From NCBI GenBank assembly GCA_019348475.1, contig JAHWJJ010000265.1:1-6590 (forward strand): a DNA stretch of 6,590 nt, read 5' to 3'. The position numbers and the translations under genes were made by a program. Below, one piece after another: positions 1-6,352 of the stretch (positions within the stretch are counted from its first letter, which is position 1; each line of letters begins with the position of its first letter). The notes under the pieces are model-generated. The model had not been told where the DNA came from, did not search any database, and saw nothing but the letters and a program-made list of their open reading frames with translations. The stretch comes from Gemmatimonadota bacterium (GTDB taxonomy: Bacteria; Gemmatimonadota; Gemmatimonadetes; Longimicrobiales; Longimicrobiaceae).

Positions 1-63
1 CGGGTGAACGGGTGAACGGGTGAACGGGTGAACGGGTGAACGGGTGAACGGGTGATGGAGTGA
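1..63 (+). repeat. Tandem 8-bp repeat array (unit CGGGTGAA), left copy
   Basis: Six perfect head-to-tail copies of CGGGTGAA occupy 1-48. A seventh copy at 49-55 lacks its last base, and a degenerate tail reads TGGAGTGA at 56-63. The array starts at the first base of the window, so its true left end is not visible. The same unit occurs in inverted orientation at 1482-1591. No open reading frame uses it here. It may sit just downstream of a gene that ends to the left, as the second array does, but that is inference. Confidence 0.95.
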
Positions 64-78
64 TCGTGCGCCGGTGGT

Positions 79-108
79 TTGACCTCGCTCGCCCCGCGCG
101 GGTATGTT
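79..108 (+). promoter_or_regulatory. Candidate sigma70-type promoter for the nucleotidyltransferase
   Basis: A -35 box TTGACC (79-84, five of six consensus bases) and a -10 box TATGTT (103-108, four of six) are separated by 18 bases. The spacer ends in a perfect 10-base palindrome, CCCGCGCGGG at 93-102, directly against the -10 box. That is a position where a repressor could act. Transcription would start near 115 and leave a leader of about 245 bases before the GTG at 361. This is called from consensus matching only. Confidence 0.4.
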
Positions 109-360
109 GCCGCGCGTCCGGAGCCAGACGCCGCGAGGTATGGAACCTGCCCGGGCCGCGCCGCGGAGCGAGTGTACCCACGGCCGGTGTTAGCGGAACG
201 TTCAACCTCCCCGGCAGTTCGGGGGAGGTGCGAGCATAAGCGAGCGGAGGGGGCGCGGCGGGAAGCCGGCGAACCGCTCCGGCGTCTGCTCCTTCAGCCG
301 CCGCGGCACATCAGGAACGCGCAGCGATTTCTGTCGATACCACAGCCGGAGGAATCCCGA
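109..360 (+). other. Non-coding leader with hairpin upstream of the nucleotidyltransferase
   Basis: This stretch is open in the frame of the downstream gene from 79. Its translation is an Arg/Pro/Ala-rich string with no resemblance to the family, so I treat it as untranslated leader. It contains a hairpin with 8-bp arms 205-212 and 222-229 (core CCTCCCC/GGGGAGG) and a 9-base loop. No U-tract follows, so it is not a standard intrinsic terminator. I compared it mentally with the cobalamin, c-di-AMP and RNase P RNA consensus motifs and recognised none of them. Confidence 0.35.
348..353 (+). promoter_or_regulatory. Ribosome binding site GGAGGA, fixes GTG start at 361
   Basis: GGAGGA lies seven bases before the GTG at 361. 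It is a strong Shine-Dalgarno match and selects this GTG over the ATG or GTG codons farther upstream in the same open frame. The protein from this GTG begins right at the nucleotidyltransferase fold, which supports the choice. Confidence 0.75.
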
Positions 361-1362
361 GTGAAAGTCGTCATGCCGGTGGCGGGGAAGGGCACCCGCC
401 TGCGTCCCCATACCCACCTGGTTCCCAAGCCGCTCCTGAAGGTCGGGGACAAGCCGGTGCTCAGCTACATCCTGGACGACCTGCGCGAGCTGGGCGTGAA
501 CGAGGCCGTGCTCATCACCGGGCACCTGAAGGAGAAGGTGGAAGCGTTCATGGCCGAGGAGTACCCGGACTTCAAGGCCGAGTACACCGAGCAGAAGGTG
601 CAGCGCGGCACCGCCGACGCCATTGCGCTGGCCGAGCCGTTCGTCCGCGAGGAGATGCTGATCATCTTCGTCGACACGCTGTTCGACGCCGACCTGTCGC
701 TGGTGCGGCGACTGCCGGAGGACGTGGCGGGGGTGATCTGGGCGATGGAGGTGGAGGACTACCAGCGCTTCGGCGTGATCGTGACGGACGAGAACGGCTT
801 CATGAAGCAGATCATCGAGAAGCCGAGCGAGCCCGTGAGCAAGCTGGCCAACATCGGCCTGTACTACATTCGCGACTGGAAGCTGCTCTTCGAGGGCATT
901 CACCACGTCATGAACTCGGAGCCGGGCCCCTCGGGCGAGTACTACCTGACGGACGCCTTTCAGTACATGGTGGACCAGGGCGCAAAGCTGAAGGTGGAGC
1001 CGGTGCACGGCTGGTATGACGCGGGGAAGCCGGAGACGCTGCTGGAGACCAACGCGCACGTCCTTGGCACCACCCGCGGCCGCCGCCCCGAATCCCTTTC
1101 CGACGGCGTGACCCTGCACGAGCCCGTGCACGTGGCCGACGGGGTGACGCTGGAGAACAGCGAAATCGGCCCCAACGTCACCCTTTCCGCCGGCGCCGCG
1201 GTCCGCGGCAGCAAGCTGCGCCACACCATCGTGGGCGAAAAGTCGACCATCGAGAACTCGGAACTGAGGGATTCGCTCATCGGCCGCGACGTAACCGTCC
1301 GCGGCGTGCACGGCCAGGTGGACCTGGGCGACAATTCGGTGGTGACGATCGGGACTGCGTAA
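361..1362 (+). CDS. Sugar-phosphate nucleotidyltransferase with C-terminal left-handed beta-helix
   Basis: This 333-residue protein joins an NTP and a sugar 1-phosphate to give an NDP-sugar and pyrophosphate in the cytoplasm. It is RmlA/GlmU-like, and such products usually feed surface polysaccharide. The signature loop GKGTRLRPHT (9-18) is followed by PKPLLKVGDKP (22-32), the nucleotide- and phosphate-binding segment. QRGTADAI (81-88) matches the base-recognition motif. The metal aspartate is D105 in FVDTLF, where the usual glycine before it is valine. EKP (153-155), GEYYLTD (192-198) and WYDAGKPETLLETN (from 218) match the sugar-binding half. Residues from about 245 to 325 carry hexapeptide-like turns (DGVTL, IGPNVTL, IGRDVTV), as in bifunctional or oligomerising members. 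GTG start chosen from the Shine-Dalgarno site. The upstream open frame from 79 is not coding. The exact sugar is unknown; glucose-1-phosphate with dTTP or UTP is the best guess. It appears monocistronic, with its own promoter and terminator. Confidence 0.9.
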   Translation: MKVVMPVAGKGTRLRPHTHLVPKPLLKVGDKPVLSYILDDLRELGVNEAVLITGHLKEKVEAFMAEEYPDFKAEYTEQKVQRGTADAIALAEPFVREEMLIIFVDTLFDADLSLVRRLPEDVAGVIWAMEVEDYQRFGVIVTDENGFMKQIIEKPSEPVSKLANIGLYYIRDWKLLFEGIHHVMNSEPGPSGEYYLTDAFQYMVDQGAKLKVEPVHGWYDAGKPETLLETNAHVLGTTRGRRPESLSDGVTLHEPVHVADGVTLENSEIGPNVTLSAGAAVRGSKLRHTIVGEKSTIENSELRDSLIGRDVTVRGVHGQVDLGDNSVVTIGTA

Positions 1363-1399
1363 CCGGAACTGCAGCGTGCGGACGTTAAGGACGTAATGC

Positions 1400-1440
1400 A
1401 GCGGCGGCCCGCGAGAACAGAGGGCCGCCGTTCTGTATTC
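1400..1440 (+). terminator. Intrinsic terminator after the nucleotidyltransferase
   Basis: A perfect 9-bp GC stem (CGGCGGCCC 1402-1410 with GGGCCGCCG 1422-1430) encloses an 11-base loop. A T-rich tail, TTCTGTATT, follows. The hairpin lies about 40 bases past the TAA. This is the best terminator in the window, and it separates the gene from the repeat array and the convergent peptidase gene. Confidence 0.8.
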
Positions 1441-1481
1441 AGGGCCAGGCCGAAGATCATCTGCACCGGGTCGACGAGCGG

Positions 1482-1591
1482 CCCTTCACCCCTTCACCCT
1501 TCACCCTTCACCCCTTCACCCGTTCACCCGTTCACCCGTTCACCGCTTCACCCCTTCACTCCATCACCCCTTCACCCCTTCACCCGTTCAC
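1482..1591 (-). repeat. Tandem 8-bp repeat array, right copy, inverted to the left array
   Basis: Fourteen consecutive units of form CC(C/G)TTCAC (plus strand) fill 1482-1591. Two are shortened to 7 bases (1498-1504, 1505-1511), one reads CGCTTCAC (1544-1551) and one TCCATCAC (1560-1567). Read on the minus strand they are GTGAACGG/GTGAAGGG, the same unit as at 1-63. The variant unit with its flanks (TCACTCCATCACCC, 1556-1569) is the exact reverse complement of 50-63 in the left array. The peptidase gene on the minus strand ends inside the array. Confidence 0.95.
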
Positions 1592-2785
1592 CCCCGCCGC
1601 CGCGAGCACCACCAGCAGCGCCCGCTCCACCCCCAGCGCCCCTCCGTCGTTCCCGTACCACTCGTCCAGCGTATGGATGCCGCCGCTGTCGCCGCCGGCG
1701 CCGATGGCGATGGAGGGGATGCCCAGCGCCATCGGGACGTTGGCGTCCGTGGACGAGCCCACCAGCTCCGCGCGCGCCCCCAGCGACGCGGTGATCCCCG
1801 CCGCGGCCTGCACCAGGGGGTGCTCCGCCGGAGTCTCTCCCGAGGGGCGGTCCCCGATCCGGTGAACGCGCCCGTGCAGCGGCTGCGTCCCCGCGCGCCG
1901 CGACGCGTTCTCCAGCTCCACCGCGTCCCGCAGCACGCCGCGCACGCCCTCCTCCATCGGCTCCAGCACGCCGGGGGCGTCGCTGCGCATGTCCAGCTCC
2001 ATCCACGCCTCAGCAGGGATCGAGTTGATGCTGCTCCCGCCGCCGATGCGCGCCACCGTGAGCGAGGTGCGGTCCGGGTGGGGGAGCGGCATCGCCCGGA
2101 CCCCCCCCGCGGCCATGGCCAGCGCCAGCACCGGGTTGGGGGCGCCGCGGTCGGACCACGAGTGCCCGCCCGGCCCCTCCGCCTCCATGCGCAGCCGCCG
2201 CGAACCGATGGCGCGGTGCACGATGCGGCGCATCCCCGACCCGTCCAGCGCCACGAACGCCGCTGCGTCCCGGAATCCGCCCCCTTCGCGGAACAGGTGC
2301 TTCCCTCCGCGCAGATCGCCGATCCCCTCCTCGCCCACCGTCGCGGCGAAGACGACGGGGTGCCGCGCCCGGACGGCGGAGCCCGCCAGCACCCGCGCCA
2401 CCGCCAGCATCCCCGCCAGCCCACGGCAGTTGTCGGTGATCCCCGGCGCGTGGATGCGCTTGCCCTTTCTGCGCGGCTCCACGTCCGTCTCCGCCGCGAA
2501 CACCGTGTCCAGGTGCGCCGCCACCACTACGGGCGCGCCGGCCGCGCCCTCCGGCCGCCACTCGCCCAGCACGTTGCCCACGGCGTCGCGCCGCGCGTCG
2601 CGAAGACCGATCTCGCGAAAGCGCGCCAGCACGTACTCGCCGCGCCGCTGCTCGGCGAACGGGGGCGCGGGGATGCGCACCAGCGCGATCTGCTCGGCCA
2701 GCGTGTCGTCGTCGGTCTGGTGCACGCACTGCCGCAGCGGGCGCAGCGCGAAAAGGGCCGTAACGTCGCGCAGGGTCGCGTCCAC
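1580..2785 (-). CDS. M20-family zinc metallopeptidase (PepT/carboxypeptidase-like)
   Basis: A 401-residue cytoplasmic di-zinc hydrolase, probably an aminoacylase or small-peptide peptidase. With V1 at 2785, zinc ligands and catalytic residues are all visible: H91 and D93 in AAHLDTVF, D118 in ITDNCRG, E152-E153 in GEEG, D182 in ALDGSG and H371 in GGIHTLDEW. The lid or dimerisation domain carries GPGGHS (205-210). These match the peptidase M20 and M20-dimer families, and the length is normal. No signal peptide. Start: a TTGACA/CACAAT promoter at 2844-2816 would place transcription start inside the longer reading from GTG 2836, so GTG 2785 is preferred. Neither start has a clear Shine-Dalgarno site. 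The last codons (VNG) and the TGA stop are encoded by the 8-bp repeat array. The gene is single, convergent with the nucleotidyltransferase and divergent from the LeuA-like gene. Substrate cannot be told. Confidence 0.9.
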   Translation of the reverse strand: MDATLRDVTALFALRPLRQCVHQTDDDTLAEQIALVRIPAPPFAEQRRGEYVLARFREIGLRDARRDAVGNVLGEWRPEGAAGAPVVVAAHLDTVFAAETDVEPRRKGKRIHAPGITDNCRGLAGMLAVARVLAGSAVRARHPVVFAATVGEEGIGDLRGGKHLFREGGGFRDAAAFVALDGSGMRRIVHRAIGSRRLRMEAEGPGGHSWSDRGAPNPVLALAMAAGGVRAMPLPHPDRTSLTVARIGGGSSINSIPAEAWMELDMRSDAPGVLEPMEEGVRGVLRDAVELENASRRAGTQPLHGRVHRIGDRPSGETPAEHPLVQAAAGITASLGARAELVGSSTDANVPMALGIPSIAIGAGGDSGGIHTLDEWYGNDGGALGVERALLVVLAAAGVNG

Positions 2786-2815
2786 GGTAAGGGGGATGGA
2801 GCAGGGGGAGCGCGG

Positions 2816-2844
2816 ATTGTGCCGCCGCGGGGGCACGCTGTCAA
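2816..2844 (-). promoter_or_regulatory. Candidate promoter of the M20 peptidase gene
   Basis: On the minus strand a perfect -35 box TTGACA (2844-2839) is followed after exactly 17 bases by CACAAT (2821-2816, four of six -10 bases). Transcription would begin near 2809, about 24 bases before GTG 2785. It lies in the divergent region shared with the LeuA-like gene. Confidence 0.55.
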
Positions 2845-2962
2845 ACGCCCGCGCGGCCGGCGGGGACTTTTCGCGCGGCGGGGCAGTGAGTTAGGTTCAT
2901 TGGCTGTACGAAATGCCGCGGCTCGCCGTTGCCGCGCCGCATGGCACCTCCAGACCCGCCGC

Positions 2963-2967
2963 GAGGA
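2963..2967 (+). promoter_or_regulatory. Ribosome binding site GAGGA, fixes ATG at 2977
   Basis: GAGGA lies nine bases before the ATG at 2977. The in-frame ATGs at 2929 and 2941 have no such site, and the extra residues they would add (Pro/Arg-rich) look untranslated. No convincing plus-strand promoter was found in 2786-2976. Confidence 0.6.
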
Positions 2968-2976
2968 CCGCAGAAG

Positions 2977-4254
2977 ATGCAGGAGAGCGAACTGATCTAC
3001 GACTGGAACACCCTGGCCGGGTCGTTCGACTACTCCACCCGCCGCGGCGTGCAGCTGAACGACGAAACGCTGCGCGACGGGCTGCAGTCCCCCTCCGTCC
3101 ACGACCCCTGCATCGAAGACAAGATCCGCCTGCTGCACCTGATGGCGGAGCTGGGGATCGCCGCCGCCGACATCGGCCTCCCTGGCGCCGGCCCCCGCGC
3201 CGTGCGCGACGTGGAGGCGCTGGCGCGCGAGGTGGCCGACGGCAAGCTCGCCATCGAGCCCAACTGCGCCGCCCGCACCGTGCGCGCCGACATCCAGCCC
3301 ATCATCGACGTTTCGCAGAAGGTGGGCATCCCCATCGAGGCGGCCACCTTCATCGGCTCGTCGCCCATCCGCCAGTACGCCGAAGGGTGGACGCTGGACC
3401 GGATGCTGCGCGCCACCGAGGACGCCGTCACCTTCGCGGTGCAGCACGGGCTGCCGGTGATGTACGTCACGGAGGATACGACCCGCGCCGCCCCCGACGT
3501 GGTCAGGGCGCTGTACCGCACGGCCATCGAGTGCGGCGCCCGGCGCATCTGCGTCTGCGACACGGTGGGGCACGCCACGCCGCACGGCGTTCGCCAGCTG
3601 ATCCGCTTCGTCTTCGACGAGGTGGTAAAGCCGTCCGGCGAGGACGTGAAGGTGGACTGGCACGGCCACCGCGACCGCGGCCTGGCCGTGCCCAACTCGC
3701 TGGCGGCCATCGAAGAGGGGGCGCACCGCATCCACGGCACCGCCCTGGGCATCGGCGAGCGCTGCGGCAACGCCGAGATGGACCTGCTGCTGGTGAACCT
3801 GAAGCTGCTGGGGCTGCACGACCGGGACCTGTCGCGGCTGAACGAGTACGTGCGGCTGGCTTCAAGCGCCTGCCACGTGCCGCTGGCGTACAACTGGCCC
3901 GTGTTCGGCGAGGACGCGTTCCGCACGGGGACGGGGGTGCACGCGGCCGCCATCATCAAGGCGGAAAGCAAGGGCGACGCGTGGCTGGCGGACCGCATCT
4001 ACTCCGGCGTTCCCGCGGGGTGGTTCGGGCTGCGCCAGCTGATCGAGATCTCACCCATGAGCGGCATCAGCAACGTGCGCTACTGGCTGCGCGCCCACGG
4101 CTACGACGCGGCCGACGAGGGGCTGTGCGCCCACGTGTTCAAGGCGGCCAAGACCTGCGACCACACCTTCAGCGACGACGAGGTGCACGCGCTCTGCCGC
4201 GCGTACTCCGTCCAGATGGCGTCCGCCCGGGCCCCGCTGGCGGAGACGGTGTGA
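2977..4254 (+). CDS. LeuA-like DRE-TIM (HMGL-like) acyltransferase/lyase lacking the regulatory domain
   Basis: This 425-residue protein belongs to the HMGL-like family (2-isopropylmalate, homocitrate and citramalate synthases, HMG-CoA lyase). These make or break a C-C bond between an acyl-CoA and an oxo acid on a divalent metal. NDETLRDGLQ (28-37) gives catalytic R33 and metal ligand D34. TEDTTR (165-170) is the ED segment. WHGHRDRGLAVPNSL (from 228) gives metal ligands H229 and H231. GTALGIGERCGNAEMD follows with the glycine-rich GERxGN loop. GEDAFRTGTGVHAAA is the subdomain motif after the barrel that links to the active site in synthases. The protein ends about 140 residues beyond the barrel, so the C-terminal leucine-sensing domain of LeuA is absent. 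The usual HxHND is HGHRD. ATG start from the ribosome site. The next gene overlaps by one base. Isopropylmalate synthase is likely, but the substrate is unproven. Confidence 0.85.
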   Translation: MQESELIYDWNTLAGSFDYSTRRGVQLNDETLRDGLQSPSVHDPCIEDKIRLLHLMAELGIAAADIGLPGAGPRAVRDVEALAREVADGKLAIEPNCAARTVRADIQPIIDVSQKVGIPIEAATFIGSSPIRQYAEGWTLDRMLRATEDAVTFAVQHGLPVMYVTEDTTRAAPDVVRALYRTAIECGARRICVCDTVGHATPHGVRQLIRFVFDEVVKPSGEDVKVDWHGHRDRGLAVPNSLAAIEEGAHRIHGTALGIGERCGNAEMDLLLVNLKLLGLHDRDLSRLNEYVRLASSACHVPLAYNWPVFGEDAFRTGTGVHAAAIIKAESKGDAWLADRIYSGVPAGWFGLRQLIEISPMSGISNVRYWLRAHGYDAADEGLCAHVFKAAKTCDHTFSDDEVHALCRAYSVQMASARAPLAETV

Positions 4255-4622
4255 TGGCGGATGGGGCGGGGGAGGGCGTCGAGGTTTACTGGCTGCCGCA
4301 CTGCTCGACCTGCGTCAAGGCCGTTGCGTACCTGCGGGAGAAGGGCGTCCCCATCCGCGGCTTGCGCGACCTGAAGGCCCAGCCGCTCTCGGGGGACGAG
4401 GTGCGGGACCTCGCGAACAGGGTTGGCGGCGCGGAGAAGCTGTTCTCCAGGCGCGCGATGAAGTACCGCAAGAGGGGCCTGCACGAGCAGGATCTGTCTG
4501 AGGACGACCTCCGCCGGCTGATGGCGGAGGAGTACACCTTTGTCACGCGCCCCGTGATCGTCCGCGGCGAGCGCGCCACGGCGGGATTCTCGGCGAAGCG
4601 CATCGACGAGCTGGTGCGTTGA
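4254..4622 (+). CDS. ArsC/Spx-family thioredoxin-fold protein
   Basis: A 122-residue protein of the ArsC/Spx/YffB superfamily: arsenate reductase-like oxidoreductases or Spx-type redox regulators. The N-terminal strand leads to the redox motif C17-S-T-C20. It continues with KAVAYLREKG and a typical helical insert (PLSGDEVRDLANRVGG, FSRRAMKYRKRGL, LSEDDLRRLMAEE). TRPVIV (98-103) carries the family's conserved Arg-Pro, R99-P100, and GF comes near the end. Two cysteines (CxxC) are as in Spx, whereas E. coli-type ArsC has one cysteine in this position, so arsenate reduction should not be assumed. The ATG shares its A with the TGA of the upstream gene (TGATG), so translation is likely coupled. A weak GGAG lies at 4242-4245. 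The 3' half is repeated directly downstream as a broken copy. No arsenic-resistance genes are nearby. Confidence 0.8.
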   Translation: MADGAGEGVEVYWLPHCSTCVKAVAYLREKGVPIRGLRDLKAQPLSGDEVRDLANRVGGAEKLFSRRAMKYRKRGLHEQDLSEDDLRRLMAEEYTFVTRPVIVRGERATAGFSAKRIDELVR

Positions 4623-4831
4623 GTCGGCGGTGCGGAGACGCCGTTCTCCACGGCGCGCGATGAAGTACCGCAAGATGGGCCTGCACGAGCAGGATCTCTC
4701 CGAGGACGACCTCCGCCGGCTGATGGCGGAGGAGTACACGTTCGTGACGCGCCCGTGATCGTCCGCGGCGGCCGCGCGACGGCGGGGTTTTCTCGGCCAG
4801 GCCGATGGACGCGCTGGCGGGCCAGGACTAG
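4623..4831 (+). pseudogene. Frameshifted tandem partial copy of the ArsC/Spx-family gene
   Basis: Starting on the base after the stop codon of the intact gene, this stretch repeats 4422-4622 with an offset of 201 bases. It lacks the start and the CxxC half. A one-base insertion near 4650 (CCACGGCG against CCAGGCG), a one-base loss near 4753 (CCC against CCCC) and a two-base gain near 4786-4791 change the frame three times. Read across these shifts it gives VGGAETPFS, RAMKYRKMGLHEQDL, LSEDDLRRLMAEEYTFVTRP, VIVRGGRATAG and FSARPMDALAGQD, ending at TAG 4829-4831. In the core (about 96 bases) I count six differences, five of them silent. There is no ribosome site or start of its own, so it is almost certainly not a working gene. 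Confidence 0.85.
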
Positions 4832-4863
4832 CGCGCGTCGACCATGGTTGGGCTTCGGCGCAA

Positions 4864-4902
4864 ACGCCCTCCTCCCCGGCGATCGCGCAGGGGAGGAGGC
4901 GT
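4864..4902 (+). terminator. GC-rich hairpin between convergent genes, possible terminator
   Basis: ACGCC-CTCCTCCCC at 4864-4877 pairs with GGGGAGGAGGCGT at 4890-4902 over 13 bp with one bulged C. The loop is 12 bases and contains GCGATCGC. There is no T-tract, so intrinsic termination is uncertain. Its place after the LeuA-like/ArsC operon, facing the GMC gene, suggests a transcription barrier for one or both directions. The rest of 4832-5098 holds no gene I can support. Confidence 0.45.
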
Positions 4903-5098
4903 CCGGGCGGAGCGAAGGTGGACATTGCGATTCCCAGCGGCGGATTCACCCGCTCCCTGACCCCGACCTGCCCCCGCGTCGATCTCAGGCTCTCGCGTTC
5001 AGTGTCGTTGCGGCTGGTGATCCCCGCTCAACATCCGCCGCCGGGCTCGGCCCGTAGTTCACCGGACGGGTATCGGGTGCGACCACGGCAAGGCGCGA

Positions 5099-6352
5099 TC
5101 AGCCCAGGTGGCGCGACAGGCGCAGGGCGAGCGCAGCCAGCGTCCGGACCGGGTTGGCGGCGGAGCTGAACGGGATCACCGACATGTCGCAGACGTACAG
5201 CCGATCGGTGCCCACCACGCGAAGGTCTTCGTCCACCACCGAATGCGCTGCGAACGGCGCATCCAACCGCGGCCGGTAGGGCATGCGCAGGCTGCCCACC
5301 GCGTGGTGCACCGTCCCCCAGCCGAAGCCCTTGCCGCCGCGCTCGTACTTGCTCCCGTCCACCGGCGAAGCCGGCCGGCCGTTGTGTTGGAATTGCGAGA
5401 AGACGGCGTGCGTGATGTCGTTCAGCAGGTCGAAGATCTGCCCGGCGCTCCGGTTCCAGCCGGCCAGCGCGGGAAAGCGCTCCTCGGCCAGGTAGTCGGC
5501 CCACCTCTGGTTTCGGAACGTGACCTCGGGAACGTATTCGTACGGCCGGGCGGGCTTGATCTCGTTGTTCTCGTCCAGGCAGTTGCCGAAGCTGAACTTG
5601 ATGTCGATCCGCGCGGCGCCGCCCGGTGCGCGGGTCCCGGTGGCACCGGGGTCGTTCTCGCGCAGGTGCCAGTACTCGTGGTTGATGTTCATCTCCACGT
5701 TGAACGGGTACTTCACCTCGTTGTTCGCGCCGCGTGCACCGCGGGAGTAGAAGACGATCTTTGCGTGGTCATCCGACTGCAGCGGCAGGTTGCCGATGCC
5801 GTTCGCGTACGTGGTGATCTCGTCGGAGGTAGGGTGGTCCGTCAGGCCGTGCCCCAGCAGGTCCTTGGTGGGCTGCGGCAGCCCGGGATACATGCTGGCG
5901 CGGCGCAGTAGCTTGGGGCTCTCGATGGATCCACCCGCCAGGACCACCGTGGCCGCGCGGAAGTACCGCGCCTGCCCGGTGAGCGTGTTGCGGGCCACGA
6001 GCTGAAGGTGGTCGCCGTGGTTCTGCACGTCTTCCACGTACTGGTTGAGCAGCAGCTGCAGCCCGGACCAGTCGCCGTGGCTCACGCCCGGCGTAAGGCC
6101 GAGCTGGTTCACCAGCAGCTCGGCCGTGTTGAACACCCCCGTCGGCTCGGTAAAGAAGCGGTCGTTGGGCGTGCCGTCGGCTTTCAGGTAGGGCTGATGC
6201 AGGGCGCGGGGGGTCTGGTGGATCAGGAAGTCGGCCGCGAGCGGCGACTGCCGCAGCCGGGCGACCACCTCCCACGCCGTGGTCCCCATCGACCGGGACA
6301 AGATGTCGCTCGCCCGGCCCGGGGGGAAGGAACGCGTTTCGGTTCTATTCAC
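5099..6352 (-). CDS. GMC-family oxidoreductase, N-terminally truncated
   Basis: This 417-residue reading frame is the C-terminal part of a glucose-methanol-choline (GMC) oxidoreductase, an FAD enzyme that oxidises alcohols, sugars or sterols. TVVLAGGSIESPKLL (135-149) and GHGLTDHP (167-174) are from the later part of the FAD domain. The C-terminal GMC domain carries GTVHHAVGSLRMP with H349/H350 and LYVCDMSVIP...NPVRTLAALAL with N400, the expected catalytic His/Asn pair. The N-terminal GxGxxG nucleotide-binding motif and roughly the first 100 or more residues of a normal 500-600-residue enzyme are absent. The frame is closed upstream by TAG at 6409-6407. GTG 6352 has no ribosome site, and ATG 6289 is an alternative start. 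The gene therefore looks like a 5'-deleted remnant, although its body shows no stop or frameshift. It could work only if another protein supplied the FAD site. Confidence 0.8.
   Translation of the reverse strand: MNRTETRSFPPGRASDILSRSMGTTAWEVVARLRQSPLAADFLIHQTPRALHQPYLKADGTPNDRFFTEPTGVFNTAELLVNQLGLTPGVSHGDWSGLQLLLNQYVEDVQNHGDHLQLVARNTLTGQARYFRAATVVLAGGSIESPKLLRRASMYPGLPQPTKDLLGHGLTDHPTSDEITTYANGIGNLPLQSDDHAKIVFYSRGARGANNEVKYPFNVEMNINHEYWHLRENDPGATGTRAPGGAARIDIKFSFGNCLDENNEIKPARPYEYVPEVTFRNQRWADYLAEERFPALAGWNRSAGQIFDLLNDITHAVFSQFQHNGRPASPVDGSKYERGGKGFGWGTVHHAVGSLRMPYRPRLDAPFAAHSVVDEDLRVVGTDRLYVCDMSVIPFSSAANPVRTLAALALRLSRHLG

Noticed and set aside
1..63. CRISPR array
   Set aside because: The unit is 8 bp with no spacers, so it is a simple tandem repeat.
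79..360. N-terminal extension of the nucleotidyltransferase
   Set aside because: The composition is unlike a protein, it contains the likely promoter, and a strong ribosome site precedes GTG 361.
1396..1794. 132-residue plus-strand frame rich in Ser-Pro-Leu-His-Pro-Phe repeats
   Set aside because: It is the 8-bp array read in the stop-free direction and then the antisense of the peptidase gene. There is no ribosome site, and the terminator hairpin lies inside it.
2913..4253. Open frame running ahead of the ArsC/Spx gene and through the whole LeuA-like gene
   Set aside because: It is a GC-driven shadow frame with Arg/Ala/Pro-rich translation. Family motifs are all in the other frame, and the ArsC/Spx protein begins naturally at ATG 4254.
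5108..5911. 267-residue plus-strand frame
   Set aside because: It is antisense to the GMC gene, with no family resemblance and no ribosome site.
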